Below are positions 8,784-19,024 of a DNA stretch of 59,138 bases, piece after piece. The notes beneath the pieces were generated by a model. That model had not been told where the DNA came from. It saw only the letters and a program-made list of their open reading frames with translations, and searched no databases. The DNA is from Dictyobacter formicarum (GTDB taxonomy: Bacteria > Chloroflexota > Ktedonobacteria > Ktedonobacterales > Ktedonobacteraceae). The position numbers and the translations under genes were made by a program. The stretch covers positions 1 to 59,138 of the forward strand of contig NZ_BNJJ01000037.1 of assembly GCF_016587435.1 (NCBI RefSeq), given 5' to 3'. Every line of letters begins with the position of its first letter. Within the stretch, counting starts at the first letter, position 1.

Positions 8784-9640
8784 TATTGTCAACTTGACGG
8801 TGTGGCGAAACATGGTGCAAAAATAACCTCATGAAAACAAACGTCGTTGCCCCCACATAGAAAGGCTTTCGTTACCCTCCGGAAATTATCAACCACGCCA
8901 TCTGGCTGTATTTTCGCTTTTCTCTCAGTTTTCGTGATGTCGAAGAACTGCTGGCACAGCGAGGGATCGTCGTGACCTCTGAAACCGTGCGGCAGTGGTG
9001 TTTGAAGTTTGGGCAGATCTATGCCAATGAGTTACGTCGCCGCCGCCCTCGTTGTGGCGACACATGGCACCTGGATGAGGTCTATCTGAAGATCAGCGGG
9101 AAAACGCACTCTCTCTGGAGGGCTGTAGATCAGGATGGCAACGTGCTGGACATCCTGGTGCAGAGCCAACGCAACAAGCAAGCGGCAAAACGCTTTTTTT
9201 CGCAAGCTCCTCAAAGGGCTTCAATACGCGCCACGGGTGATTATCACCGATAAACTGAAAAGTTACGAAGCGGCAAAACGTGAGATCTTACCAGGGGTGG
9301 AGCATCGGCCACACAAAGGGTTGAACAATCGTGCGGAAAATTCGCATCAACCCACGCGACTGCGCGAAAAGAAGATGCGGCGATTCAAGTCTGCCAAACA
9401 CGCGCAGCGCTTTCTTTCCGCCTTCGGTCCCATCACTAGACATTTCCAACCATGGAGGCATCATTTGTGTGCCAGGGAGTACCGTGCCATTTTGCAGGAC
9501 CGCTTCCAGCAATGGAATGAGGTAACTGGCGTCAAGCAAGTCGCATAACCACCCAGACCTCTCACTTCCCACAGCCTTTTCAAAGCTTTTCTCCTTATAA
9601 CTCATCAGTATCTTTCATTTTTACAAATAAGTTGACAATA
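8784..9640 (+). mobile_element. IS6-like element with TATTGTCAACTT ends
   Basis: This 857-bp element has perfect 12-bp inverted repeats, TATTGTCAACTT at 8784-8795 and AAGTTGACAATA at 9629-9640. It carries one damaged transposase gene. It cuts the unknown gene on its left and abuts the damaged start of the GH65 gene on its right. The same tip occurs alone at 27596-27607, and as a near match at 40185-40196 beside another transposase remnant. Confidence 0.82.
8831..9548 (+). pseudogene. IS6-like transposase with early stop and T-run frameshift
   Basis: From ATG 8831 the tenth codon is TAG, where the related copy at 40244 has Tyr (SPYKGY). After that the frame encodes LYFRFSLSFRDVEELLAQRG, then the first catalytic Asp in HLDEVYLK. 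At a run of seven T near 9194-9200 the frame shifts; the second frame gives VIITDKLKSY (second Asp) and NNRAENSHQPTR (Glu). One T fewer would restore a single frame. Two lesions make inactivity likely, although a slippery T run could be used for frameshifting. Confidence 0.85.
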
Positions 9641-9712
9641 TCTCCTCACACGAGTACTCTACCTCCGTAGAGTATTCCGACGCTCCAGCACAACAGAATG
9701 GATGGGTTCGTC

Positions 9713-12084
9713 ATGATTCAGCATCCCTGCTTCACCTCGACGTTCTGGCGCAGACCGAGTCCATTTTTGCCCTTGCCAACGGCCATCTCGGGCTTCGAGG
9801 CAACCTCGATGCGGGGGAACCGTTCGGGCTACCCGGCACCTACCTGAACTCCTTTTATGAACAGCGCCCTCTCCCCTATGCAGAGACCGCCTATGGCTAT
9901 CCCGAGTTGGGACAGACGGTGATCAATGTCACCAATGGCAAAATCATGCGCCTTCTCGTTGACGACGAGCCCTTTGACGTCCGCTATGGCCAGGTTCAGC
10001 GTCACGAGCGCGTGCTCGATCTCCGCAACGGCGTGCTGCGCCGCACCGTGTGCTGGACCTCGCCTGTGGGACGCACGGTGAACATCTCATCCGTGCGTCT
10101 GGTGTCTTTCACGCAGCGAGCCATCGCAGCGATCAGCTACGAGGTCGAGCCACTCGATGCTCCCGTGCGTGTCGTGGTGCAGTCGGAGCTGGTCGCGAAC
10201 GAGACGATCCCGGTGATGGGCAAAGATCCGCGCGGAGGGACCGTGCTTCCTTCTTCGCTCGAATGCGAAGAGCACCAGGCACAGGGCACGTGTGGGCTCT
10301 TGATTCATCACACCCGATTCAGCGGTCTCCGGGTCGGTGCTGCGATGGACCATCAGATTGAGGGGCCACCCGAGACCTTTGTCGAGTCTCAGCACTCTCC
10401 CGATGTCGTCCGCATCGTCATCACAGCCCCTTTGCAGCCGGGCCAACGGCTTCGGGTTGTCAAGTTCCTGGCCTATGGCTGGTCGAGCCAACGCTCACGG
10501 CCCGCGATGCACGACCAGGTCAGTGCTGCCCTCTCGCTCGCCCGCTTCACTGGTTGGGAAGGGCTCCTGGCTGAACAGCGTGCCTATCTGGACACGTTCT
10601 GGGGGCATGGAGATGTCGAAATCGAGGGTGATCCGCACATCCAGCAGGCGGTGCGCTTCGCGCTCTTTCATGTTCTGCAGGCAGGGTGCCGAGGGGAGCA
10701 GCGCCCCATCCCGGCAAAAGGGCTGACGGGTCCTGGCTACGATGGCCACACTTTCTGGGATACCGAAACGTTTGTCCTCCCACTGGTGACCTTGACCTTT
10801 CCTCACGCCACCGCCGATGCGCTTCGCTGGCGCCACGCGATTCTCGATCAAGCCAGGGAGCGCGCGCGCCTGCTTGGACGGCGCGGTGCTGCCTTCCCGT
10901 GGAGAACGATCCACGGGAAAGAAAGCTCAGGGTACTGGCCCGCGAGTACTGCCGCCTTCCACCTGAACGCGGACATCGCCTACGCGGTTACACAGTATAT
11001 CGAGGCCACCGAAGATCGAGCGTTCGAAGAGGAGGTGGGCCTGGAGCTCCTCGTCGAGACGGCACGGCTGTGGAATTCACTTGGCTACGAGAACGCTGAT
11101 GGGCAATTCCGCATCGATGGCGTCACCGGGCCCGACGAATATAGCGCCCTCGTCGACAATAACGTCTACACCAACCTCATGGCACAGCACAACCTTTCCG
11201 CCGCTGCCGAAACAGCGAAACGCTATCCCGAAGTCGCATCCGCCCTGGGCGTAGATGCCGCTGAGAGAGACAGCTGGCAACACGCGGCCGAGAGGATGTT
11301 CATCCCCTACGACCAGCGTCTTGGCGTCACCCCACAGGATGACACCTTTACCCAGCATAAGGTGTGGAACTTCGCGACGACCACGCCTGAGCAGTACCCG
11401 CTGTTCCGGAATTTCCCCTACTATGATCTCTATTGCAAGCAGGTCATCAAGCAGGCGGATCTCATCCTTGCCATGCATCTGCGTGGGGATGCCTTCACCC
11501 CCGAGCAGAAGGCACGCAACTTTGCCTACTATGAACCGCTCACTGTGCGCGATTCCTCACTCTCAGCAGCCACGCAAGCAGTCATTGCCGCCGAGGTGGG
11601 TCAACTCCAACTTGCCTACGACTACCTCGGCGAGGCAGCGTTCATGGATCTCTCTGATCTGGAACACAATGTGCGCGACGGCATTCACATCGCCTCGCTC
11701 GCGGGAGCCTGGACCGCGCTGGTCATGGGATTCGGTGGCGTGCGTCTCCAGGGCGGCATGCTCTCCTTCGCCCCGCGGTTGCCAGAACAGATCACACGGC
11801 TCGCTTTCCAGTTGGTGTTCCGGAACCGGTGTCTGCGGGTCGATGTCTGCGCGAATGAAGTTAGCTATCGCCTGCTCAGCGGTGCGCCGCTCACCGTCCG
11901 CCACTACGGCGACGAACTATCCTTGACCAGGACTTCCGCAGTCACTCGGCCCATCCCACCCATCCAGGCAGGGCCGCGGCCCACCCAGCCTCCAGGACGC
12001 GCTCCAGTTGCGATGAGCTTTATTTGCACAGAAGCAGGGGGTCGCTACTTTGGACAAAATTTAGGTCCAAAGAAAGCGCGATAG
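9713..12084 (+). pseudogene. Glycoside hydrolase family 65 (maltose/kojibiose/trehalose phosphorylase type), damaged 5' end
   Basis: GH65 enzymes phosphorolyse alpha-glucosidic disaccharides with inversion. From about 9730 to 12084 one frame holds an essentially complete enzyme: N-terminal beta-sandwich (SIFALANGHLGLRGN, LLVDDEPFDVRYG), an (alpha/alpha)6 barrel with GYDGHTFWDTE, the general-acid motif GVTGPDEY (Glu codon 11137-11139), DNNVYTN, RNFAYYEPLTVRDSSLS, and HIASLAGAW for phosphate and substrate binding. The natural start appears to be ATG 9713 (MIQHP), but the downstream sequence lies in another frame, as if a few dozen bases were lost just after codon 5. Translation could restart at TTG 9907 or ATG 9946, which would remove part of the sandwich. 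The IS end lies 73 bp upstream. The substrate among GH65 members is not assignable. Confidence 0.8.
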
Positions 12085-12095
12085 ATAGGCCATTT

Positions 12096-12154
12096 TTGTT
12101 GCCTAACAGGGCAAGCTGTGCTATATTTGTTGGGTTACAACTGTTAGGCAACAA
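12096..12154. promoter_or_regulatory. Candidate operator pair upstream of the first STAND LuxR gene
   Basis: A 14-bp inverted repeat, TTGTTGCCTAACAG (12096-12109) and CTGTTAGGCAACAA (12141-12154), contains two copies of GTTAGGCAAC. The right copy ends 38 bp before ATG 12193. The near-identical GTTAGGTAAC occurs twice upstream of the second such regulator (28150-28175). Autoregulation is inferred. The repeat could also act as a hairpin after the GH65 gene, but no T tract follows. Confidence 0.6.
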
Positions 12155-12192
12155 CGATATGCCCCTTCTTCATCTAGTAACAAGGAATGTCT

Positions 12193-15100
12193 ATGCCCAG
12201 GTATGCCCACACTCAGTTACGCTGGTCGGAACATGATCAGAGCTACCTCCTTTTTATTGGTGACCAGGCCAGCGAGCAAGCGCTCACGAGTGAGTGGCTT
12301 GAGCAAAACACCTCCTTTGCCTTTCACAGTCGTTCAGGTAGCCGCTATACCGTTCGAAAGCAGCGGGTGCAGCGTGGGAGCATATACTGGTATGCGTATC
12401 AGCGCCAGCATCAGCGCGTCGTCAAGCGCTATCTCGGCAAAACGACGGACCTTACATATGCGCGTTTAGAGGAAATCGCTCGCTTGCTAGAAGGTACGCC
12501 GAATACGCATCAATATGCTTTAGAAGAGCCAGGTCAAGCGCCGCTCTCGCTCCAACTGGCTCCCGTTGAGGCATCTCCGCTCCTCTTATCCAAACTGTCT
12601 CCGCCGGGCCTGCATACCTCTCTTCTCGACCGTTCACGCTTATTGACACTGCTCGATGCTGGTTGTGAAGTCCCTTTCACTCTGCTCTCAGCGCCTGCCG
12701 GGTTTGGCAAGACAACCCTCGTCTCTCAATGGCTGGCGGCACGACGCGCTAGCTTGCCACCTACGGAGATTGGCTGGGTTGCTCTTGAGGCTTCTGACAA
12801 TGATCTGCTACGCTTCTGGCGCTACCTGATCGCGGCCTGCCAGGCATTTCAGGTGGATCTGCAAGAGGTGCGTACGGCCCTGGCATCCCTGGCTCCACAG
12901 CCGCCTTTTCTCCCCTCGTCTCTGGAAGCTATGCTGACCACTTTGCTCAACGTGCTGGCTCAAGCGCCCACGCAAGGCATTCTGGTGCTGGAGGATTACC
13001 ATGTCATTACCAATCCACTGATCCACGAGACGCTCGCCTTTTTCCTTGAGCATCTTCCAGCCACGCTCCATCTGATCATGATCACGCGTAGCGATCCTCC
13101 ATTCTCTCTGGCGCGCCTTCGCGCCCGCAATGCATTGTATGAAATTCGCGCGGCGGACCTGCGTTTCTCGCAGGAAGAGAGCACGCTTCTGTTACAACAA
13201 GCGCTCTCGTTCCCGCTGGAGACCTCGACGCTTCAGCGCCTGCATGCACAACTGGAAGGCTGGGGGGCGGGACTCCACCTGGTAAAGCTCGCGCTCCAAC
13301 GAACAAGCACACCCGCCGAGGGCGAGCAAGCGCTGGCTCGCTTTCCTCTTGGGAATGCCTCTCTCCAGGAGTACTTTGTCTCCGAAGTCCTTGCCTTGCA
13401 ACCAGAACCGGTACAGCAGTTTCTACTCCAGACCACTATCCTCACACGCCTGACTGCCTCCTTGTGTGACGCGATAACCACGCAAGACAACAGCCAGAAC
13501 ATGCTCACACAACTGGAACGCCTGGACCTGTTTCTGGCACCGCTTCACAACGACGGACAATGGTATCGGTATCACGCGCTTTTCGCCGAGGCCGTGCGCC
13601 ATGAGGCCCGGCGCCGCCTCGATGAAGAGCAATTGCGCAAGCTCGCTGCTCGTGCCTCCCACTGGTATGAGGCCCATGGCTATCCTGGCGAGGCCATAGA
13701 TACGGCCCTGAATGCCCAGGATTACGTACGAGCCGCGAGCTTAATCGAGCGTTCCATCGAGGGGCAGATCTTCCCAGGCGAAATTCAGGAGCCTCATACT
13801 CTGTATAGCTGGTTGAAACAACTCCCGGACACGCTTCTGGGGCAGCAACCCGTTCTCTGCTTGAGTTATGCTACGACGCTATTGTTTCGGAGTCCATCAT
13901 GGCTCCCCGATACTGCAACCCAGCGCTCGGTTGAGAAACTCTTACATAATGCAGAACATGGTTTCCGCATAGTGAACCAGCAAACGAAGCTTGGAGAACT
14001 GTATGCCTTTCGCGCCCTGCTTGCCTTGAGGCAGGGAGACATGCCAGCCGTAACACAATATGCGAAACAGGCCCTGGATTGGCTGCCTCAGATGCAAGGA
14101 AGACAACCCGGTATGCAGGGAACCCACGCTATCTGGCGTGGCCTGAGCCTGAGCATCGTGGCGGAAGAATGGATAGAGGCGGGGCACTTCCCAGAGGCCC
14201 GCGCGGCCTTGCTTGAATCCCAGGCTCTGTGTGCGGCCGTGGAGAATCACTATTTCCAGCGCGTCGCTATGATCAAACTTGCCCAGGTCTTCTTTGAGCA
14301 GGGGGAGAACCAGCAGGCCACCGCCCTGCATCGCCAGGTCCTCACTTCATCCAGGGAGGATGGACCCGTCTATGCGCTTTGCAGCGCCTTGTCTGGCCTA
14401 GCGGCCCTCTGCTACGAGAATAATGAACTGCAAAGCGCCTCTCAATATGCACAGGAGGCCATAACCGTCAGTCAGTCTCAGCACCTGGTGTATCATGAGG
14501 TACGGGCGGCGCTCATCCTCGCCCGTGCGCAACAGGCACAGGGCCAGACCCTTGTTGCCCAACAACAACTCGCGGCCCTCCTCGACAAGATACCTCTCTC
14601 CTTACCTCTCCTCTCACAGGAGATCCAGATGGCCCAGGCGCGTTTAGCGCTCTTCGTTGGCGATCAGATAACCATCCATCGTTGGGCGACTGGCCGCAAG
14701 CCTCAGCATAATTTCTCACAGGAAATAGAGGAAGAGTTGCTTGTTGCCCGCTGGCTGCGCAGCCAGGGCAAACTGGAAGAGGCATCTCGTCAGCTTGAGC
14801 GCTTGCTTCTTGCGACGCAGGAGGCAGAGTACACGCGCCGCATGCTTGAGATTCAGGTGGAGATGGTGTTGGTCGCTACCGCAAGCAAACGCAAGACAGA
14901 GGCCCTACACCTGCTACGCGAAGTCCTTACGCGGGCTTTTGCCGGGAACTCGCAGCGCCTATTCCTAGATGCCGGGGAGCAGATGGCGATCCTTTTGCGC
15001 TCCCTCCTGCCCCAGGTTCACGGGCAACCCTTGCTCACATATATGCGCGCCCTTCTGAGCGCCTTTCCTGCCCAGGAACAAAGCGATACTCAGACACTAG

Positions 15101-15306
15101 CATCATCCCTGATTGAGCCGCTCTCCCCGCAAGAAAGGCGCGTCTTGCGTCTCCTTGTCCAGCAGCGTTCAAACGCGGATATCGCCAATGAACTGGTTGT
15201 CTCGGTCAATACTGTTCGCACTCAGGTCCAGAGCATTTATTACAAACTGGGCGTCCATACACGCGCCGCCGCCAGTGAAGTCGCACGCGAGCTTCACCTG
15301 GTTTAG
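12193..15306 (+). CDS. MalT-like STAND transcriptional regulator, LuxR family
   Basis: A 1037-residue ATP-dependent transcription activator. Domains in order: an N-terminal module of about 90 residues (YWYAYQRQHQRVVKRYLGK, then ARLEEIA) that resembles integrase arm-type DNA-binding domains; a STAND NTPase with Walker A APAGFGKTT near residue 168 and Walker B-like GILVLEDYH near 262; a long TPR-like helical region; and a C-terminal LuxR HTH (LSPQERRVLRLLVQQRSNADIA, then NTVRTQVQSIYYKLGV). ATG 12193 is chosen over 12187 because AAGGA lies 6 nt before it and the homologue at 28197 starts at the same place. In MalT, ATP and maltotriose drive oligomerisation; the inducer here is unknown. It sits downstream of the GH65 gene, which suggests sugar control. 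Confidence 0.92.
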   Translation: MPRYAHTQLRWSEHDQSYLLFIGDQASEQALTSEWLEQNTSFAFHSRSGSRYTVRKQRVQRGSIYWYAYQRQHQRVVKRYLGKTTDLTYARLEEIARLLEGTPNTHQYALEEPGQAPLSLQLAPVEASPLLLSKLSPPGLHTSLLDRSRLLTLLDAGCEVPFTLLSAPAGFGKTTLVSQWLAARRASLPPTEIGWVALEASDNDLLRFWRYLIAACQAFQVDLQEVRTALASLAPQPPFLPSSLEAMLTTLLNVLAQAPTQGILVLEDYHVITNPLIHETLAFFLEHLPATLHLIMITRSDPPFSLARLRARNALYEIRAADLRFSQEESTLLLQQALSFPLETSTLQRLHAQLEGWGAGLHLVKLALQRTSTPAEGEQALARFPLGNASLQEYFVSEVLALQPEPVQQFLLQTTILTRLTASLCDAITTQDNSQNMLTQLERLDLFLAPLHNDGQWYRYHALFAEAVRHEARRRLDEEQLRKLAARASHWYEAHGYPGEAIDTALNAQDYVRAASLIERSIEGQIFPGEIQEPHTLYSWLKQLPDTLLGQQPVLCLSYATTLLFRSPSWLPDTATQRSVEKLLHNAEHGFRIVNQQTKLGELYAFRALLALRQGDMPAVTQYAKQALDWLPQMQGRQPGMQGTHAIWRGLSLSIVAEEWIEAGHFPEARAALLESQALCAAVENHYFQRVAMIKLAQVFFEQGENQQATALHRQVLTSSREDGPVYALCSALSGLAALCYENNELQSASQYAQEAITVSQSQHLVYHEVRAALILARAQQAQGQTLVAQQQLAALLDKIPLSLPLLSQEIQMAQARLALFVGDQITIHRWATGRKPQHNFSQEIEEELLVARWLRSQGKLEEASRQLERLLLATQEAEYTRRMLEIQVEMVLVATASKRKTEALHLLREVLTRAFAGNSQRLFLDAGEQMAILLRSLLPQVHGQPLLTYMRALLSAFPAQEQSDTQTLASSLIEPLSPQERRVLRLLVQQRSNADIANELVVSVNTVRTQVQSIYYKLGVHTRAAASEVARELHLV

Positions 15307-15446
15307 CAATCCCTCTGGCTCCCTCGTTTTGTGCTGTGCGAATCATGCATGCAATCATCCTCGCGCATGAAGCCAACTCATCCATCTGAAAGCTATGATG
15401 TGCACATCAAGCAAACAGGTGCTTTCAGAAAGGAAGAGAGAACAGC

Positions 15447-16325
15447 ATGATAAGCGCAGCATTTCCCTATCAAAAAAAGCGGCAGCAGGTTTTAGGATTA
15501 GAGATGGCATACATAGAGGAGGGTCGGGGAGATCCCATTGTCTTCCTTCATGGCAACCCCACCTCTTCCTACGCCTGGCGTAATATTATTCCCCATGTGC
15601 AGGGGTTGGGGCGCGTTATCGCTCCAGACCTCATCGGCATGGGCGATTCGCAGAAGCTGCCCGAGAGCGGCCCCGCTTCCTATACCTTCGTCGAGCATCG
15701 CCGCTACCTCGATGCCCTGCTTGAAGCGCTGGATGTACGCGAACGCGTCACCCTGGTTGGACATGACTGGGGCGCGGCCCTGGCCTTTGACTGGGCGCGT
15801 CGCCACCCGGAGGCCGTGCGCGGCATCGCCTATATGGAAGCGGTTATCGGGACCTCCACATGGAGTCAGACGCCAGAGATCGTCCGCCCCCGCTTCCAGG
15901 CTTTACGAGGTTCAGCAGGCGAGCAGATGGTGCTGGAGCAGAACTCCTTCATCGAGTTCAACCTGCCTGCGACCGTCCTGCGCAAGCTGTCAGAGGAAGA
16001 GATGAACGAGTATCGCCGTCCCTTTGTGGAGCCGGGCGAGGCGCGCCGCCCCACGCTCACCTGGCCTCGCCAGCTTCCAATTGAGGGCGAGCCAGCCGAT
16101 GTCGCCGAGATCGTCACCGCCTCTGGCGAGTGGCTCTCCCAAAGCCTCGTTCCCAAACTACTTATTCAGTCCGTTCCAGGCACGCAAGATCCGGACCAGG
16201 CCGCGTTCAACCGCACCTGGCCCGCTCAAAGCGAGGTGCGCGTGCGCGGGCACCACACTCCCCAGGAGGACTCGCCCGATGAGATCGGGCAGGCCATCGC
16301 CTCCTGGCTACAAAAGCTGAACTAA
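15447..16325 (+). CDS. dhaA: Haloalkane dehalogenase (HLD-II type alpha/beta hydrolase)
   Basis: A 292-residue enzyme that hydrolyses carbon-halogen bonds of haloalkanes to alcohol plus halide in the cytoplasm. The catalytic set fits subfamily II: nucleophile D107 in GHDWG, acid E131 in YMEAVI, base H270 in HTPQED, and halide-stabilising N37 (HGNP) and W108. The cap-domain region between 132 and 230 is helical (NSFIEFNLPATVLRKLSEEE). Start ATG 15447 has AGGAAGAGAG upstream. Renilla luciferase shares this fold, but the full triad and both halide residues favour dehalogenase. The RibD/DHFR-like gene starts 31 bp after the stop, so the two were probably cotranscribed. Confidence 0.9.
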   Translation: MISAAFPYQKKRQQVLGLEMAYIEEGRGDPIVFLHGNPTSSYAWRNIIPHVQGLGRVIAPDLIGMGDSQKLPESGPASYTFVEHRRYLDALLEALDVRERVTLVGHDWGAALAFDWARRHPEAVRGIAYMEAVIGTSTWSQTPEIVRPRFQALRGSAGEQMVLEQNSFIEFNLPATVLRKLSEEEMNEYRRPFVEPGEARRPTLTWPRQLPIEGEPADVAEIVTASGEWLSQSLVPKLLIQSVPGTQDPDQAAFNRTWPAQSEVRVRGHHTPQEDSPDEIGQAIASWLQKLN

Positions 16326-16812
16326 ACTTACATATATGGAATATAGGAGATTTTTCATGAAAACCATTCTTTGGGCAACTTTGACCGCTAACGGAAACTA
16401 TGCCCAGTCCAGTCCTGAGCATCCACCCAAAGAGGAGGCCCTGGGCGATTTTGCAACTCAGGCGAAGGCTGTGGGTAACTTCATCGTTGGACGCCGCACC
16501 TTCGAGGGTATGCAGGCAAGCGGGGGAAATCCTTTTGGTGAAGTTGACATTGTCGTCGTTTCTCAGAGCGTCAAAGACATTCCCGGCGTCAAGGTCGCAG
16601 GATCACCCCAGGAGGCCCTCAACTATCTGCAAGAGAAAGGCCATACCACAGCCCTGCTTTCAGGAGGAGCCGACCTGCACAATGCTTTTCTCGGTCAGGG
16701 ACTTGTTGACGAAGTCATCTTCAACGTCGCCCCTGTAATGGAGGGGAAAGGTCTCAATCTCTTGCTAGACACAGGTGACTATCAGTACCAGGATGTGCAG
16801 TTGTTGGATTGC

Positions 16813-19024
16813 CCACGAGTTGCGCAATGAGCCTGTAGAAGAGTTTATCACTCGTAGATGAGATAAAAGCCGAGAGGAGATGACGCTTCCTGGCAGAAAA
16901 ATGACCGAAAAGAAGTGTGAAAGCGGGGAAACCAGGAAAAAAGGCCACAGGAATTCCACACGGAATGCTTGGCCGTTCCGCCGAGAACGCACAGCATCGT
17001 GGTGACAGAGATCGAACGTTACATGCTCTCAAGACCGAGAAACGCAGCAAAGGCCTCGGGAATGCCGAAGAGCGTGATCCTCACCAGTGCCGCAGTTGGG
17101 GTCCGTTCATTGCGAGCCCGCCGTTCGTGAAAGGTCAGCCGCATATGCGCCCGTTGGGCGCGAGAAAGCACACCCGACGATGCGTCGCAGGGAGGCACAA
17201 GCGCAGGATGAACCGCCACATCCAGGCGTTGATAACGGACCAACTGGATGCAGGCTCGACGCGAGCGCCTGCGACTCCAATCCCGCCACAGCAGCGGCTC
17301 TTCGCCGATCGCCCGGGGATGCAACAGGAGACTCACCTGGCGCGGCTTCGCGGTGGCATGTCCCTCCCACTGACACTGCTCTCGCAACGGGCAGGGACGA
17401 CAATTGCGAATACTGGCTCCATAGACCAGGCGCAGACTCCCATTGGCCTCCGGGCGCCGTTCTTGCAGCACCAGTGACGCTCCCGCAGGACAACGTAAGG
17501 TCCCATCGGGCTGGCGCGCAAAGTCCTTGCCTGAGAAACGACCCGCTTTCCAGGACGAGGCGGCGGTGGCGGGAGCATAGCCGGAAGCAGAACCAGGCGC
17601 CTGCTCCTGGTGGGCTGGCGCAAACTCCGTGGTGCGGACCGGCTCGGCAAGCAACTGCTGACCCAGTTCCAGACGCAGATTCCAGATCCATTGACTGATG
17701 ATTTGCCAGGCTTCTTGCCCCCAGGGGGCATGGCTACACCAACGATCAGGGTCCTGCTCGAGATCTTCATCCCACAGGGCTGGCTCAAAGGAACCACGAT
17801 GCAGATAGAGCGCCATGACATCTGCCGCCGTGAAAGCTGTCGGTGCCAGATTGGTGAAGAAGAGCTCGTAGACCACGCCATCACGGGTGATGCCAATCCG
17901 ACTTTTCGTGGTGCCTGCCGGGTGGGTGGCCACAATGATCCGGTAGCGCTTCCCGCCGCCGTCCAGGGGCAGATTTGGGCAATCGTAGAGCGTGCGCACC
18001 ATCCCGCTTTCTGGCAGCGTGAACGGCTGATCGGGGGGCAGGCAAAGGCGTGCCTGGATCTCGGCTTGATCCAGGAGGTGATAGTCTTTGCCACGTGTGA
18101 CGTAGCGCATCTCTCCCAGATCAGTGAGGACCGCTCTGGTGCCATATTGACCGTCAAGGCGCACGAGCAGGCGTGAAGGAGGCAGATGGATCGCCTGAGC
18201 ATAGGTCTCGATGGCCGTCAGCGCCCGACGCAACTCGAGACGGTACTGGCCATTGCCCGGGTTGCCAAAGCTGGCCAACCAGTGATGGGTATGGGCTTGC
18301 AGGATGGTCGTTCGGCTGCGGACCACTTCCCCCCGCTTGCGTCCCGTGTAGCCTGGTGCACAGAGCTGCTGGAGTCGTCGGACTGGGGCGGGCCGATCCG
18401 CCGTCTGCGGCAAGGCTCGTTGGCGAGCCGCCTCTCGGGTGCCATCCACATCAAAGACCAGCAGATGGTCCCCTTGCCGGTCCCACAACCCACCTGGCAG
18501 TTCTTCGCTGGTCAGAGGGCGAGCCAGCAGATCAGCGAGGAACTGGGTGCGCAAAGCTTCAACGGGAGCCTGGTCGAGGGAGGCGAGAAAGCGACTCAGG
18601 GTCGAACGAGCAGGCAGGCGATCGCGCCCGAAGAGCGCCATGAAGGGGCTGGCCCAGGGAGTCATCTGTTCGTAAAAGGCTTCGAGGGTGCGCTCACCGC
18701 TGATGGCGTAGCCAAAGAGCACGGCGACAAAATCAATCACGTCGTAGTGGCCGAAACGCCGACGCGCAAAGCGCACCTGCTCTTCAATGGCGGCAAGCAC
18801 GCCGTGACGCTGCATGTGATGCACGATCACGGTGAGTTCGCCGAACCAACAGGGCTGCGCTGGAGCCGATTGAGCACAGGACTGGATGTTGATCGAAGAA
18901 TACGCGATACTGGTCATGAGTCCTCCTTACGGAAAGGCGAGTTGTTTTTTCCATTTCCTTTCGTAGGGAGGCACATTTTTCGGGGTGAGCGCTACTTGGG
19001 CTTAGCTCGTTGCGCAACTCGTGG
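16813..19024 (-). mobile_element. IS1182-like insertion sequence, copy 1
   Basis: 2212 bp with perfect 15-bp inverted repeats CCACGAGTTGCGCAA and complement, flanked by GATTGC on both sides (boundaries may shift by one base, giving 4-6 bp). It is inserted in the RibD-like gene. A second copy with an identical transposase and the same length lies in opposite orientation at 42207-44418. Confidence 0.92.
17019..18917 (-). CDS. IS1182-like DDE transposase (copy 1)
   Basis: A 632-residue transposase starting at ATG 18917 behind AAGGAGG. A helical N-terminal part contains HYDVIDFVAVLFGYAISGE. The RNase-H-like core has Asp in VFDVDGTREAA and in LVRLDGQYG, and the candidate Glu in WNLRLELG. The C-terminal Cys cluster (RCPAG, then CRPCPLREQC) resembles the IS1182 pattern. 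The sequence is identical to the ORF at 42314-44212, so transposition is recent. Family placement is by motif only. Confidence 0.88.
   Translation of the reverse strand: MTSIAYSSINIQSCAQSAPAQPCWFGELTVIVHHMQRHGVLAAIEEQVRFARRRFGHYDVIDFVAVLFGYAISGERTLEAFYEQMTPWASPFMALFGRDRLPARSTLSRFLASLDQAPVEALRTQFLADLLARPLTSEELPGGLWDRQGDHLLVFDVDGTREAARQRALPQTADRPAPVRRLQQLCAPGYTGRKRGEVVRSRTTILQAHTHHWLASFGNPGNGQYRLELRRALTAIETYAQAIHLPPSRLLVRLDGQYGTRAVLTDLGEMRYVTRGKDYHLLDQAEIQARLCLPPDQPFTLPESGMVRTLYDCPNLPLDGGGKRYRIIVATHPAGTTKSRIGITRDGVVYELFFTNLAPTAFTAADVMALYLHRGSFEPALWDEDLEQDPDRWCSHAPWGQEAWQIISQWIWNLRLELGQQLLAEPVRTTEFAPAHQEQAPGSASGYAPATAASSWKAGRFSGKDFARQPDGTLRCPAGASLVLQERRPEANGSLRLVYGASIRNCRPCPLREQCQWEGHATAKPRQVSLLLHPRAIGEEPLLWRDWSRRRSRRACIQLVRYQRLDVAVHPALVPPCDASSGVLSRAQRAHMRLTFHERRARNERTPTAALVRITLFGIPEAFAAFLGLESM

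Noticed and set aside
10087..11904. Several minus-strand ORFs inside the GH65 gene
   Set aside because: All are shorter than the GH65 frame, which has catalytic motifs throughout.
17087..18643. Long plus-strand ORFs opposite the IS1182-like transposase
   Set aside because: They mirror the G+C-rich transposase gene, have low-complexity Arg/Pro/Ala composition and recur identically opposite copy 2, as antisense shadows do.
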